Assembly (NCBI GenBank): GCA_945919455.1
Contig: CAMEJH010000007.1
Location: 1 to 43,540 of the forward strand
Source of the DNA: an uncultured Clostridium sp.
Lineage (GTDB): Bacteria > Bacillota > Clostridia > TANB77 > CAG-508
Direction: 5' to 3'
Length of the DNA stretch: 43,540 nt
Below the pieces are notes generated by a model. That model had not been told where the DNA came from. It worked only from the letters and a program-made list of their open reading frames with translations, and ran no database searches. Shown here one piece after another: positions 23,350 through 31,188 of the stretch (its first letter is position 1; each line of letters begins with the position of its first letter). Both the position numbers and the translations under genes were made by a program.

Positions 23350-24048
23350 ATGTACAATATTTTAGTAGTAGATGATGATAAAGAAATTGTAAAAGCAATC
23401 GAAATATATTTAGGAAAAGAAAATTATAAAATTTACAAAGCATATGATGGAGAAGAAGCTCTAAAACAAATAAATGAAAACAATATACATTTAGTAATTT
23501 TAGATATAATGATGCCAAACAAAGATGGGTTAGAAACATTGGAAGAAATAAGAAAAGATAAAAACATTCCAGTAATAATGTTATCTGCCAAATCAGAAGA
23601 TATAGACAAAATAAATGGTTTAAATGTAGGCGCAGATGATTATGTAACAAAACCATTTAATCCAGTGGAATTAATTGCAAGAGTGAATGCTTTAATTAGA
23701 AGATATACAAAATTTGGTGCAATAGAAGAAATAGAAGAAAAACGAGAAATTATAAAAAGTGGAGAATTGATTATTGATGACGAACTAAAAAAAGTAATAG
23801 TAGAAGGTAAAGAAGTAAAATTAACTCCTACAGAATATAACATCTTAAAATTTTTAACAGACAACAAAGGAAAAGTATTCTCAATAGAAGAAATATATGG
23901 AAATGTATGGGATGGAGAGTGTTATGCGGCAGAAAATGTTATTGCTGTTCACATTAGGCATATAAGAGAAAAAATTGAAATAAACCCTAAAGAACCTAAA
24001 TATTTGAAAGTAATTTGGGGAGTTGGATATAAAGTAGAAAATTTATAA
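23350..24048 (+). CDS. OmpR/PhoB-family response regulator
   Basis: A 232-aa transcription regulator. In the receiver domain (1-118), the acidic pair is at residues 8-10, D52 in VILDIMMP is the phosphoacceptor, S79 is in MLSAK and K101 in VTKPFNP. The winged-helix domain (about 135-230) shows KLTPTEYNILKFL, the ENVIAVHIRHIREKI recognition helix and WGVGYKVE. The cognate kinase is most likely the one at 26511, three genes on and with the same promoter pattern. The repeats in its own promoter suggest autoactivation. The ribosome site is AGGGGAGATAAAAG. Confidence 0.93.
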   Translation: MYNILVVDDDKEIVKAIEIYLGKENYKIYKAYDGEEALKQINENNIHLVILDIMMPNKDGLETLEEIRKDKNIPVIMLSAKSEDIDKINGLNVGADDYVTKPFNPVELIARVNALIRRYTKFGAIEEIEEKREIIKSGELIIDDELKKVIVEGKEVKLTPTEYNILKFLTDNKGKVFSIEEIYGNVWDGECYAAENVIAVHIRHIREKIEINPKEPKYLKVIWGVGYKVENL

Positions 24049-24081
24049 AAATAGCAACAAATGTTGCTATTTTATTTTTTA
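24048..24081 (+). terminator. Terminator after the response regulator gene
   Basis: AAAATAGCAAC and GTTGCTATTTT pair around AAAT, followed by ATTTTTT. It separates the regulator from the surface-protein gene, which lacks an obvious promoter of its own and may depend on readthrough. Confidence 0.88.
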
Positions 24082-24114
24082 TGTTATACAATACATAAAA
24101 AAGGAGAAAGTTGT

Positions 24115-26376
24115 ATGAAAAAGAAAATTTTAGTTATATCAATAATAAGTGTAGTAGTGCTAACAGCAATTGTAGCAGGATTAGTAATATATTTAAATTT
24201 GAAACACAAAGCAGAAATCAAATATGAAGTATATTTTGAATCTTCTGGAGGAAGTCAAATAGAAACCCAATATGTAAAATTAGACGAAAAAGTTCAGAAA
24301 CCAGAAGAACCAACAAAGGTAGGTTTTATCTTTAAAGGCTGGTATCTAAATGATGAAATTTATAACTTTGATTTGCCAGTTAATAATAATTTAATACTAA
24401 CTGCTAAGTGGGAATCAGATGGTACAACAACTATATATATTGTTGAATTTGACAGTAATGGAGGAACTCCTATAGAACCAATAGAAGTAAGTGAAGGAAC
24501 AGCAATTACAGAACCTAAGCAACCTACTAAAGATAATTTTGTTTTTGCTGGTTGGTATTATGGAGAAATTAAATTTGACTTTTCATTTGTTATAAATGAA
24601 AACATTAAACTAGTTGCTAAATGGATAGATGCAAATGATAAACAAGCAATAGAAGAAAATCTTAAAAATCAAACAACAGGCTCAAATAATCAGCAAATAA
24701 TAGAAAATAGTCAAAATAATCAAGTAAACATAGAAGAACTATATTCAAAATTATCTGGAAAATGGTATTTAGAAAATTCAGAACTTATATATTTAGAGAC
24801 ATATGGTGCAATACTTAGTGGTCAGATAAATTATTTTATAGGATGGAATAATATTGATCTTTTAGGAGATTTTACAAAATTTCCAACCTATTCTCTTCGC
24901 TCAAGTACAAATTTACAAGAGTTTGTACATATATTTAAATATAATATAACTGATAATAAATTATATATAAGTAAAGATGGAAAAAATTTAACTTTTTCAA
25001 GAGAAAAGACGGTCTTTGACACAAGCAAATATGATGTATATCTAGGAACTTGGTATTTACCTGGATATGGAGAGAATACAAAAGTAATTATTGAAAAAGA
25101 AAATGATAATTATTTTAGAATAACAGGATATAATTTTAATGTTGAAAAAGCTTGTTATGACGAAGGAAATAATTCATATCCACCAGCACAAATAGTTAGT
25201 GAATATTCAGAATATAATAAAAATGATTTATTCACTCAATATAATATTAGCTATAGCAATAGTGTTATTTTTATAGGCAATGGAGCAAATAAAAAAGAGT
25301 TTAGTAGAACTCCTAGTACAACAATTTATAAAGTTACGGGTATTTCATTAGAAGAAACAAGCAAAACAATGCAAAAAGGTGATACGGCATATATTACTGC
25401 AAATGTTCAACCCAATAATGCAACAAATAAATCTATAACTTGGAATTCTTCAAATACTAATGTTGCAAGGGTTGATAGCAATGGACAAATAATGGCATGT
25501 GGAGTTGGAACAACAAATATTATTGCAACAACAGTAGATGGAAATTATCAAGCAATGTGTGAACTAACAGTAACAGCAATTCCAGTAGAAGGAATTAGTT
25601 TAAATAAAACTTCAGTAAATATGAAGATTGGAAGTGTAGCTTATTTAGAAGCAAATATTCAACCTTTTGAAGCTAGTTCGGATGCAAATATAACTTGGGA
25701 AAGTTCTGATTCATCAGTAGCAACAGTCTCTCAACATGGAAATGTTTCTGGAATTAAAGAAGGACAAGCTACAATAACAGCAAAATGTGGCAGTTTAAGT
25801 GCAACATGTTTAGTTAATGTATCAAGAATAGAAGTAACAGGAATAACACTTCCAGCAAATTTAAATTTAAAATATGGGAAATCATCACAGTTGACAGCAG
25901 TAATATCTCCAGACAATGCAACAAATAAAAAGATAATTTGGTCATCAAGTGATACTAATATTGTACAAGTTGATGCAAATGGTAAAGTTACAGCACAAAA
26001 TATAGGAAATGCAATTATAACTGCTCAAACAGAAGATGGAAATTTTAGAGCAAATTGTAATATAAATGTAAGTTATGAACCTATTTATATAAATGCATCA
26101 ATAGGATATACTGTTTCAGTTTCTGGAGAAAGTATATTCAGAGGAATGGAAGGTTCTGTTTCATCAGTTAGCGGAGGAACTGGAAAATATACATATTATA
26201 AATTAAAACTTTATTATAACGGCACATTAATTGCAGAAAATACAGACACTACACTTAAATACTGTAGAGTACCAAATGATTCAAGTGGCGAATATAGACT
26301 AGAAGTAGTCGTTAGAGATACTGCTGGAAATGAAGGAACTACAACTAAAACAATTTCGTATAATACTAATTTCTGA
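24115..26376 (+). CDS. Membrane-anchored surface protein with InlB-type and Ig-like (Big_2) repeats
   Basis: A 753-aa protein. Residues 3-25 form a membrane anchor or signal with no lipobox Cys. Two Listeria-Bacteroides-type repeats follow (about 35-95 and 104-170), each ending in KGWY-LTAKW or AGWY-LVAKW style. A Gln/Asn-rich linker leads to two GxWYL-type beta modules. Three Big_2 Ig-like domains come next, about 75 residues each, marked by ITWNSSNTNVARVDSNG, ITWESSDSSVATVSQHG and IIWSSSDTNIVQVDANG. A final beta domain includes VVRDTAGNEGTT. It probably projects from the membrane through the wall; no LPXTG motif was seen. Its place between regulator and kinase suggests it belongs to the same envelope response. 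AAGGAGAAAG sets the start at 24115. Confidence 0.85.
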   Translation: MKKKILVISIISVVVLTAIVAGLVIYLNLKHKAEIKYEVYFESSGGSQIETQYVKLDEKVQKPEEPTKVGFIFKGWYLNDEIYNFDLPVNNNLILTAKWESDGTTTIYIVEFDSNGGTPIEPIEVSEGTAITEPKQPTKDNFVFAGWYYGEIKFDFSFVINENIKLVAKWIDANDKQAIEENLKNQTTGSNNQQIIENSQNNQVNIEELYSKLSGKWYLENSELIYLETYGAILSGQINYFIGWNNIDLLGDFTKFPTYSLRSSTNLQEFVHIFKYNITDNKLYISKDGKNLTFSREKTVFDTSKYDVYLGTWYLPGYGENTKVIIEKENDNYFRITGYNFNVEKACYDEGNNSYPPAQIVSEYSEYNKNDLFTQYNISYSNSVIFIGNGANKKEFSRTPSTTIYKVTGISLEETSKTMQKGDTAYITANVQPNNATNKSITWNSSNTNVARVDSNGQIMACGVGTTNIIATTVDGNYQAMCELTVTAIPVEGISLNKTSVNMKIGSVAYLEANIQPFEASSDANITWESSDSSVATVSQHGNVSGIKEGQATITAKCGSLSATCLVNVSRIEVTGITLPANLNLKYGKSSQLTAVISPDNATNKKIIWSSSDTNIVQVDANGKVTAQNIGNAIITAQTEDGNFRANCNINVSYEPIYINASIGYTVSVSGESIFRGMEGSVSSVSGGTGKYTYYKLKLYYNGTLIAENTDTTLKYCRVPNDSSGEYRLEVVVRDTAGNEGTTTKTISYNTNF

Positions 26377-26386
26377 TATCTTAGTC

Positions 26387-26416
26387 AAGGAGGATTTATA
26401 AAAATCCTTCTTTTAT
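26387..26416 (+). terminator. Terminator after the surface-protein gene
   Basis: AAGGAGGATTT and AAATCCTTCTT form an 11-bp stem (one G-U) with a short loop, followed by TTATTATATTTT. Confidence 0.8.
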
Positions 26417-26422
26417 TATATT

Positions 26423-26476
26423 TTAATAAAATTTTAATAAATTTTTTATTTTTTATTAATAAATATCTGTTATAAT
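26423..26476 (+). promoter_or_regulatory. Histidine-kinase promoter with phased TTAATAA repeats
   Basis: TTAATAA at 26423, 26434 and 26456 and TATAAT at 26471-26476: exactly the same 11/22/15-bp spacings as at 23273-23326. The segment TTTTTTATTAATAAA and the following ATCTGTTATAATA are shared almost base for base. This implies common control by one regulator. Confidence 0.75.
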
Positions 26477-26510
26477 ATAAAAAGAAATAAAATTAAGGCG
26501 AGGAGGATAT

Positions 26511-28559
26511 ATGAAAGAAAGTAAAATTTTAAAAATAATAAGTTATATAGCAATACCAATTTTAATAACTGCATTAGCATTATCAATATTTTCGATAGTA
26601 ATGAAAGAAAATACATACTATAAAGAAGAAAAATACTTTTCATCAGATATGTTTGTATCTTCATATATGGAATATTTATCTGAAGAAATTTATAACTTAA
26701 TACATGATCGAAACCTATATTATAGTGTGCAAGATGGAAATATAACACTATATTATACATCTGCTGAAAATAATTATTACAATGATATAAAAGATAGATA
26801 CTTTTTAATTATATATAAAAATAAAGCGCTTACAAATGTAGAATTAACATCAGAAACAAATACTGTAGCAAGTGTAAAGGCATATATAGAAAAAAATACA
26901 AATACAAAAAAGGTAAATATTTTATTTGGCAATATAGAGTCAGAATCTAAAATAATTCAAGATGTGGGAATACGCTATCTAGATACTCTTAACGAAACAT
27001 ATTACACAGTAGAAATGAATGAACTAATAGAATATGTAAATACAACAGCAAAAGATTTTGAAATTTATAGTTCATATGTAGAAGAATTTAAAGAAAATTC
27101 AGAAGTAGCAGTAATGAATAGACTATCAGAGAAAATTTCTCCATTTCAAGAATATAGTTATTTTATAATACCTGTAAGTACAATATTGATCATATTAATT
27201 TTAGTCTATTTGATAATATCAATTGGTTACAAAAAGGGAGTAGAAGGCATAGCTTTAAACGATTTTGACAAATTGCCACTAGAAATTATAATTTTTGTAG
27301 CTATAATAATTGGATGCATACCATTTATACCATTAGAAGGAATTAATGAAGATTATAATGCAATTATATCTTTAATAGTAACAGGATGTTTAGTAATTTA
27401 TGTATTATGTGCAATATTCTTAGATACATTTATTAAAAGGATAAAATCTAAAACATTATTAAAGAGTACAATTATTGGAAGAATTCTAATGTGGATGGCT
27501 ACCTATATAGAAAAAGCTGGTAAAAAATTAAAATCAGCTTGGGAAACAATAACATATTCATCAAATTTAAAAACTAAAGTAATTGCATACAGTATAGTAA
27601 TGGCTTCAATAGCAATATTTATTTTATTGGCATTTCATGATAGTGGCATGGCAGTGTTCTTAGAATTAGTATTATTAGGAGTAATATTATACAAAATACT
27701 TAAATTTTTAAAAAATTATTCTCAAGTAGAAAATAAGTTAAAAGAAATGTATGAAGGAAATAATTCAAACAAATTGGAAGAAACAAAATTCTTACCAGAG
27801 TTTAAAAATACAGTAAAATATTTGAATGATATTTCAAATGGATTTGAAAATGCAATACAGGATAGAATCAAAAGTGAAAGGCTAAAGGCAGAATTAATTA
27901 CAAATGTTTCACATGATATAAAAACACCTTTAACCTCTATAATAAATTATGTGGATTTACTAAAACAGGAGAATATCAAAAACGAAAAAGCAAAAGAATA
28001 TATAGAAATATTAGATAATAAATCACAAAGATTAAAAAAACTTACAGAAGATCTGGTTGAAGCGTCAAAAGTCTCTACAGGAAATATATCATTAAATTTA
28101 GAGAAAATAAATATCGTAGAATTAATAAAACAAGCTTCAGGTGAGTTTGAAGATAAATTCAAAAAAAGAAGATTAGAAATGATTATTAATTCAAAAGAAA
28201 ATGAAATAAATATAATGGCAGATAGCAGATATATGTATAGAATTATAGAAAATTTATTTAGTAATATATCAAAATATGCATTAGAAGCTTCAAGAGTATA
28301 TGTAGACATAAAAAATGGAAAAACAGAACCGACCCCAAATTGCGTAATTGAAATTAAAAATATTTCTAAAGATAGGCTAAATATATCAGCAGAAGAATTA
28401 ATGCAAAGATTTGTAAGAGGAGATAGATCTAGAAACACAGAAGGTAGTGGATTAGGCATTTCAATAGCTCAAAATTTAACAGAATTACAAAATGGAAAAT
28501 TCAATTTAAAGTTAGATGGGGACTTATTTAAGGTTGAATTAATATTTGAAACAATTTAA
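26511..28559 (+). CDS. Membrane sensor histidine kinase
   Basis: A 682-aa kinase. TM1 is at about 7-30, with an extracellular sensor region (about 32-215). Several further TMs lie at about 216-420 (FIIPVSTILIILILVYLII; LEIIIFVAIIIGCIPFI; IISLIVTGCLVIYVLCAIFL; a final pair ending YKILKFL). The HisKA phosphoacceptor is H468 in NVSHDIKTPLTSI. In the ATPase domain the N-box is IIENLFSNISKYA, the F-box LMQRFVRGDRS and the G2-box GSGLGISIAQNL. The G1-box is degenerate (IKNISKDRL, no DxGxG), as often seen in this clostridial subfamily. It probably pairs with the regulator at 23350. AGGAGGATAT precedes the ATG. Confidence 0.92.
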   Translation: MKESKILKIISYIAIPILITALALSIFSIVMKENTYYKEEKYFSSDMFVSSYMEYLSEEIYNLIHDRNLYYSVQDGNITLYYTSAENNYYNDIKDRYFLIIYKNKALTNVELTSETNTVASVKAYIEKNTNTKKVNILFGNIESESKIIQDVGIRYLDTLNETYYTVEMNELIEYVNTTAKDFEIYSSYVEEFKENSEVAVMNRLSEKISPFQEYSYFIIPVSTILIILILVYLIISIGYKKGVEGIALNDFDKLPLEIIIFVAIIIGCIPFIPLEGINEDYNAIISLIVTGCLVIYVLCAIFLDTFIKRIKSKTLLKSTIIGRILMWMATYIEKAGKKLKSAWETITYSSNLKTKVIAYSIVMASIAIFILLAFHDSGMAVFLELVLLGVILYKILKFLKNYSQVENKLKEMYEGNNSNKLEETKFLPEFKNTVKYLNDISNGFENAIQDRIKSERLKAELITNVSHDIKTPLTSIINYVDLLKQENIKNEKAKEYIEILDNKSQRLKKLTEDLVEASKVSTGNISLNLEKINIVELIKQASGEFEDKFKKRRLEMIINSKENEINIMADSRYMYRIIENLFSNISKYALEASRVYVDIKNGKTEPTPNCVIEIKNISKDRLNISAEELMQRFVRGDRSRNTEGSGLGISIAQNLTELQNGKFNLKLDGDLFKVELIFETI

Positions 28560-28562
28560 CAA

Positions 28563-28627
28563 GGAAAATTTTATTCCGGGTCTGTTTTTTCCCTTTGGGA
28601 AATTTAAAGTCCGATCTTAAATTTCCT
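28563..28627. repeat. Head-to-head pair of 31-nt stem-loop repeats
   Basis: The copy at 28563-28593 is on the minus strand (GGGAAAAAACAGACCCGGAA..., ending TTTTCC). The copy at 28597-28627 is on the plus strand (GGGAAATTTAAAGTCC..., ending AAATTTCCT). They are 3 bp apart in opposite orientations, a REP/BIME-like arrangement. They fill the whole gap between the kinase and amidase genes. Confidence 0.7.
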
Positions 28628-28641
28628 ATAAGAGGTAAAAT

Positions 28642-29283
28642 ATGAAAAAATTAATAAAAATTTTAGCAATATTTGTAATATTAATAATAATAGTTATAAT
28701 AGTAGTGACTTTAGCAAAGAAAAATGATAAAATAGTAATATGTATTGATGCTGGACATGGAGGAAATGATGTTGGAGCAACATCAAAAAATAGGTATGAA
28801 AAAGATGATAATTTGAAAGTGGCTAAACTTGTAAAACAATACTTAGAAAATGAAAATATAGATGTTGTTATGACAAGAGATTCTGATACAACAATTAGTC
28901 TACAAGAAAGATGTAAAATTGCAAATAAGAAAAAAGCTGATTTGTTTGTGTCAATACATAGGAATAGCTCAGAAGTTGGAAATGGTATAGAAATATGGAC
29001 AAGTAGTAATAAAAAAGAAAAGGATGTTCAACTTGCAACTTCGATTTTAAATAAACTATCGAAAACAGAGATACAGGCTAATAGAGGGATAAAATATGGT
29101 ACAATAAAAGGAGAAAACACAAATTATTATGTGTTAAATAATACAAAAATGCCAAGTTGCTTAATTGAATTAGGATTTATTACAGATAATCAGGATAATA
29201 ATTTGTTTGATAAAAATATTAAGAATTATGCTAAAGCAATAGCAGATGGGATTATTGAAGAAATAAAAAATAATAATTATTAA
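28642..29283 (+). CDS. N-acetylmuramoyl-L-alanine amidase (Amidase_3), membrane-anchored
   Basis: A 213-aa protein with one N-terminal membrane span (4-26), then a zinc amidase domain. Metal and catalytic residues are in IDAGHGGNDVGA (His near 39), the Glu after TSKNRYEKDDN, SIHRNS (His near 107) and LIELGFITD (catalytic Glu near 177). It cuts the bond between MurNAc and L-Ala in peptidoglycan. RGIKYGTIKGENTNYYVL is a typical family segment. Placed behind the kinase, it may belong to the same envelope response. The ribosome site is AAGAGGT; two stem-loop repeats lie just upstream. Confidence 0.92.
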   Translation: MKKLIKILAIFVILIIIVIIVVTLAKKNDKIVICIDAGHGGNDVGATSKNRYEKDDNLKVAKLVKQYLENENIDVVMTRDSDTTISLQERCKIANKKKADLFVSIHRNSSEVGNGIEIWTSSNKKEKDVQLATSILNKLSKTEIQANRGIKYGTIKGENTNYYVLNNTKMPSCLIELGFITDNQDNNLFDKNIKNYAKAIADGIIEEIKNNNY

Positions 29284-29324
29284 AAAATGTTGACTTTTAA
29301 ATAATATATGAGTATAATAATTAT

Positions 29325-29415
29325 AGAAGACAAGAGTCCACAGAAAGTGGCGTGTCATTAAAGTTTTGTTTATAAAAAACGCATCTCTAACGGCCAAGCA
29401 GAGATGTGTTTTTTT
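29325..29415 (+). ncRNA. Predicted small RNA convergent with a small hydrophobic peptide gene (candidate antitoxin RNA)
   Basis: A near-perfect promoter (TTGACT 29290-29295, 17 bp, TATAAT 29313-29318) drives about 90 nt with no ORF. It ends at a terminator shared with the opposite-strand peptide gene. It has a 5' hairpin (CCAC-AGAAA-GTGG) and AGTGGCG at 29346-29352. That segment is complementary to the peptide mRNA's 5'-UTR, since the same plus-strand AGTGGC recurs at 29567-29572. This is the layout of par/Fst RNAII, with direct repeats plus a shared bidirectional terminator. Confidence 0.6.
29374..29415. terminator. Bidirectional terminator shared by the convergent transcripts
   Basis: ACGCATCTCT (29379-29388) pairs with AGAGATGTGT (29400-29409, one G-U). 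Seven T follow on the plus strand, and an A-run (29374-29379) gives a U tract on the minus strand. The stem lies inside the last codons of the minus-strand peptide gene. Confidence 0.88.
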
Positions 29416-29539
29416 GTTTGTCTAAATTTCTTACCGTAACAGTTAATGCTACAAATAAGGCAACTGCGACAACAGTTACTATTACAAGTTCAAACAGTAA
29501 TATATATACAAGAAATAGATAAACCTGATTTAATAACAT
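29387..29539 (-). CDS. Small hydrophobic peptide (50 aa), candidate Fst/par-like toxin
   Basis: A 50-aa product starting MLLNQVYLFLVYILLFELVI. Residues 6-37 are almost wholly hydrophobic, with one Glu (E17), and the tail RNLDKQKNTSLLGR is charged/polar. AGGAGG lies 8 nt before the ATG at 29539; an alternative ATG at 29545 is only 2 nt from it. A perfect promoter lies upstream and a convergent small RNA shares its terminator. Size, single membrane helix and polar tail fit type I toxins, though the sequence is not recognisably Fst. A decayed relative lies at 42062-42139, which supports it as a real, mobile or duplicated gene family. Confidence 0.75.
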   Translation of the reverse strand: MLLNQVYLFLVYILLFELVIVTVVAVALFVALTVTVRNLDKQKNTSLLGR

Positions 29540-29606
29540 ACGCATCACCTCCTAATTATGTAGGATAGTGGCACACCACATTTCTGCTTCTCTCATCTTC
29601 TTGAAT

Positions 29607-29635
29607 ATTATATAGTCATAATCAGAAAATGTCAA
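29607..29635 (-). promoter_or_regulatory. Consensus promoter of the 50-aa peptide gene
   Basis: On the minus strand TTGACA (plus 29630-29635), 17 bp and TATAAT (plus 29607-29612): a perfect sigma-A consensus. The 5'-UTR of about 60 nt contains GTGG-TGTG-CCAC, a small hairpin just ahead of the ribosome site. Confidence 0.85.
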
Positions 29636-29673
29636 CAATTTTCGAACATGTTTTTGAAAAAAAGGAGTAACAT

Positions 29674-30393
29674 ATGAGTAAAAAAAAGAAATTTAAAGTT
29701 TTAAAAATTACATTATTAATACTAGCAATTATAGTATTTGTAGGACTAATAGCATATTTATTTCCTGTGATGAAAAATTTGTCTACACATGAAGGTCAAG
29801 AAGCATTTAAGCAAAGAGTAGATGAGTCAGGATTATATGGATTTTTATCATTGTTAGGCTTACAAATAGCACAAATAATCTTAGTAGTATTACCTGGAGA
29901 ACCTTTAGAAGTTTTGGCTGGTATGTGCTATGGAGCAGTTGGAGGAACAATATTTATATTATTTTCTGTTTTTATTACTACAACAATATTGTTTTGGCTA
30001 GTTAGAAAATATGGAAAAAGCTTTGTATATCATGCATTTGACCAAAAAAGAATAGATCGTATAGAAAAAAGTAAAGTATTTCAAAATCCAAAGAATTTAG
30101 AATATATATTTGCTGTATGCTTTGCAATAATTGGACCACCAAAGGATTTACTTGTATACATAGGTGGCTTGTTACCAGTTAAACCGCTACGATTTATAAT
30201 GATTGCTACTTTTTGTAGATTTCCATCTATAATTTCTTCAACAATAGTTGGACAATATTTTTCAGAAGGAAATTGGAAAATAAGTTTTTTGATATATGGA
30301 ATAACACTAATAATAACAATAGCTACACTATTAATAATAAAAATATTTGATAAAGAAAAAATAACAGAAAGAGCTTTAAATGAACTAAAATAG
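29674..30393 (+). CDS. DedA/TVP38 (VTT-domain) membrane protein
   Basis: A 239-aa multi-spanning protein. The N-terminal TM is at 9-32. The VTT core includes VLPGEPLEVLAGMCYGAVGGT (about 72-92), a re-entrant-loop motif with the Glu-Pro and Gly-rich signature, and later GPPKDLLVYIGGLLPVKP with FCRFPSIISSTIVGQYFSEG. Two more TMs end the protein. Family members act as lipid scramblase/flippase-like or undecaprenyl-phosphate-related transporters; the exact role here is unknown. AAAAAAAGGAG precedes the ATG. Its promoter was not identified; the divergent peptide promoter is close upstream. Confidence 0.85.
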   Translation: MSKKKKFKVLKITLLILAIIVFVGLIAYLFPVMKNLSTHEGQEAFKQRVDESGLYGFLSLLGLQIAQIILVVLPGEPLEVLAGMCYGAVGGTIFILFSVFITTTILFWLVRKYGKSFVYHAFDQKRIDRIEKSKVFQNPKNLEYIFAVCFAIIGPPKDLLVYIGGLLPVKPLRFIMIATFCRFPSIISSTIVGQYFSEGNWKISFLIYGITLIITIATLLIIKIFDKEKITERALNELK

Positions 30394-30399
30394 AACAAA

Positions 30400-30428
30400 T
30401 TGACTTTTTATGTAAATTATGTTATATT
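30400..30428 (+). promoter_or_regulatory. Promoter of the 191-aa orphan gene
   Basis: TTGACT (30400-30405), 17 bp and TATATT (30423-30428). Confidence 0.7.
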
Positions 30429-30478
30429 ATTTAGGTCAGCAGTATACAAAACATTTAATTAAGAGGGGGATAATCATA

Positions 30479-31054
30479 ATGCCACGGACTGCAAAAAACG
30501 AACAAAGAGCTGTTGAATACGCAAAAAAGCATTTTGGAATTCAGGATATGCCTGAACTTATAATGCAATTAGGCATGATTTCTGAAGAGTCTAAAAAAAT
30601 CTATATGGCAAAATGGGGACTGGATGGCGGAAGCTATTGCCCTAATTTTGCTCGACTTACTCAAAAAACAAAAGCTACCAATTCGGAATATCTCTACAGA
30701 AGGGCAGAAATTGAGCTTAGAAATCTTGTTATTTTTGTGCAAAAAGACATTCCTGATGAATTGTGCGAAAAACTTACAACTTTAATTAGCCTTATCTTTG
30801 ATAAAAGGGAAGAAGGCGAACCTGCCAAAGTTATTGATGCAAAAGAACTTATTTGGGTAATAAATACAAAATTATCTGCCCAAGAAAGACAACTGATTTA
30901 TAGAAAATTTGAACTGGCATCTGAAAAAGGTATTGTTGCAAGAGAACTTGCTAAAGAATTGGGATTAATGTCCCAAATGGAAATTTACAAATTGCAAAGT
31001 AAAATACTGCGAAAAATCAAAAAATATCAAGATAACTTTGTTGTGAAGAATTAA
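30479..31054 (+). CDS. Unrecognised 191-aa protein with sigma-region-4-like C-terminus
   Basis: It starts MPRTAKNEQRAVEYAKKHFG after AAGAGGGGGAT; an in-frame start 60 nt upstream has no ribosome site. No signal or TM. The last 60 residues (LSAQERQLIYRKFELASEKGIVARELAKELGLMSQMEIYKLQSKILRKIKK) have the spacing of a sigma-70 region 4-like helix-turn-helix, so DNA binding is plausible. Residues 55-75 (KWGLDGGSYCPNFARLTQKT) recall nothing known to me. Codon use differs from neighbours: more CTT, CTG, GCC and TCT, and fewer ATA, suggesting acquisition. It has its own promoter and terminator and is probably a single-gene unit. Confidence 0.7.
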   Translation: MPRTAKNEQRAVEYAKKHFGIQDMPELIMQLGMISEESKKIYMAKWGLDGGSYCPNFARLTQKTKATNSEYLYRRAEIELRNLVIFVQKDIPDELCEKLTTLISLIFDKREEGEPAKVIDAKELIWVINTKLSAQERQLIYRKFELASEKGIVARELAKELGLMSQMEIYKLQSKILRKIKKYQDNFVVKN

Positions 31055-31061
31055 ATGTTAA

Positions 31062-31094
31062 AACAGGCGCATAGAATTATGCGCTTGTTTTTTT
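31062..31094 (+). terminator. Terminator after the orphan gene
   Basis: AACAGGCGCAT and ATGCGCTTGTT pair around AGAATT and are followed by TTTTT. Confidence 0.92.
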
Positions 31095-31102
31095 GCTCAA
31101 TT

Positions 31103-31131
31103 TTGCAAAATACAAAAAAGAGTGGTATAAT
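31103..31131 (+). promoter_or_regulatory. Promoter of the glycosyltransferase-acyltransferase pair
   Basis: TTGCAA (31103-31108), 17 bp and TATAAT (31126-31131), followed by an AT-rich leader and AATAGGGGAAAA before the ATG. Confidence 0.7.
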
Positions 31132-31188
31132 AATTATGTTCATAAAAAATTCATAAATAAATAATATTATTAAATAGGGGAAAAATAG

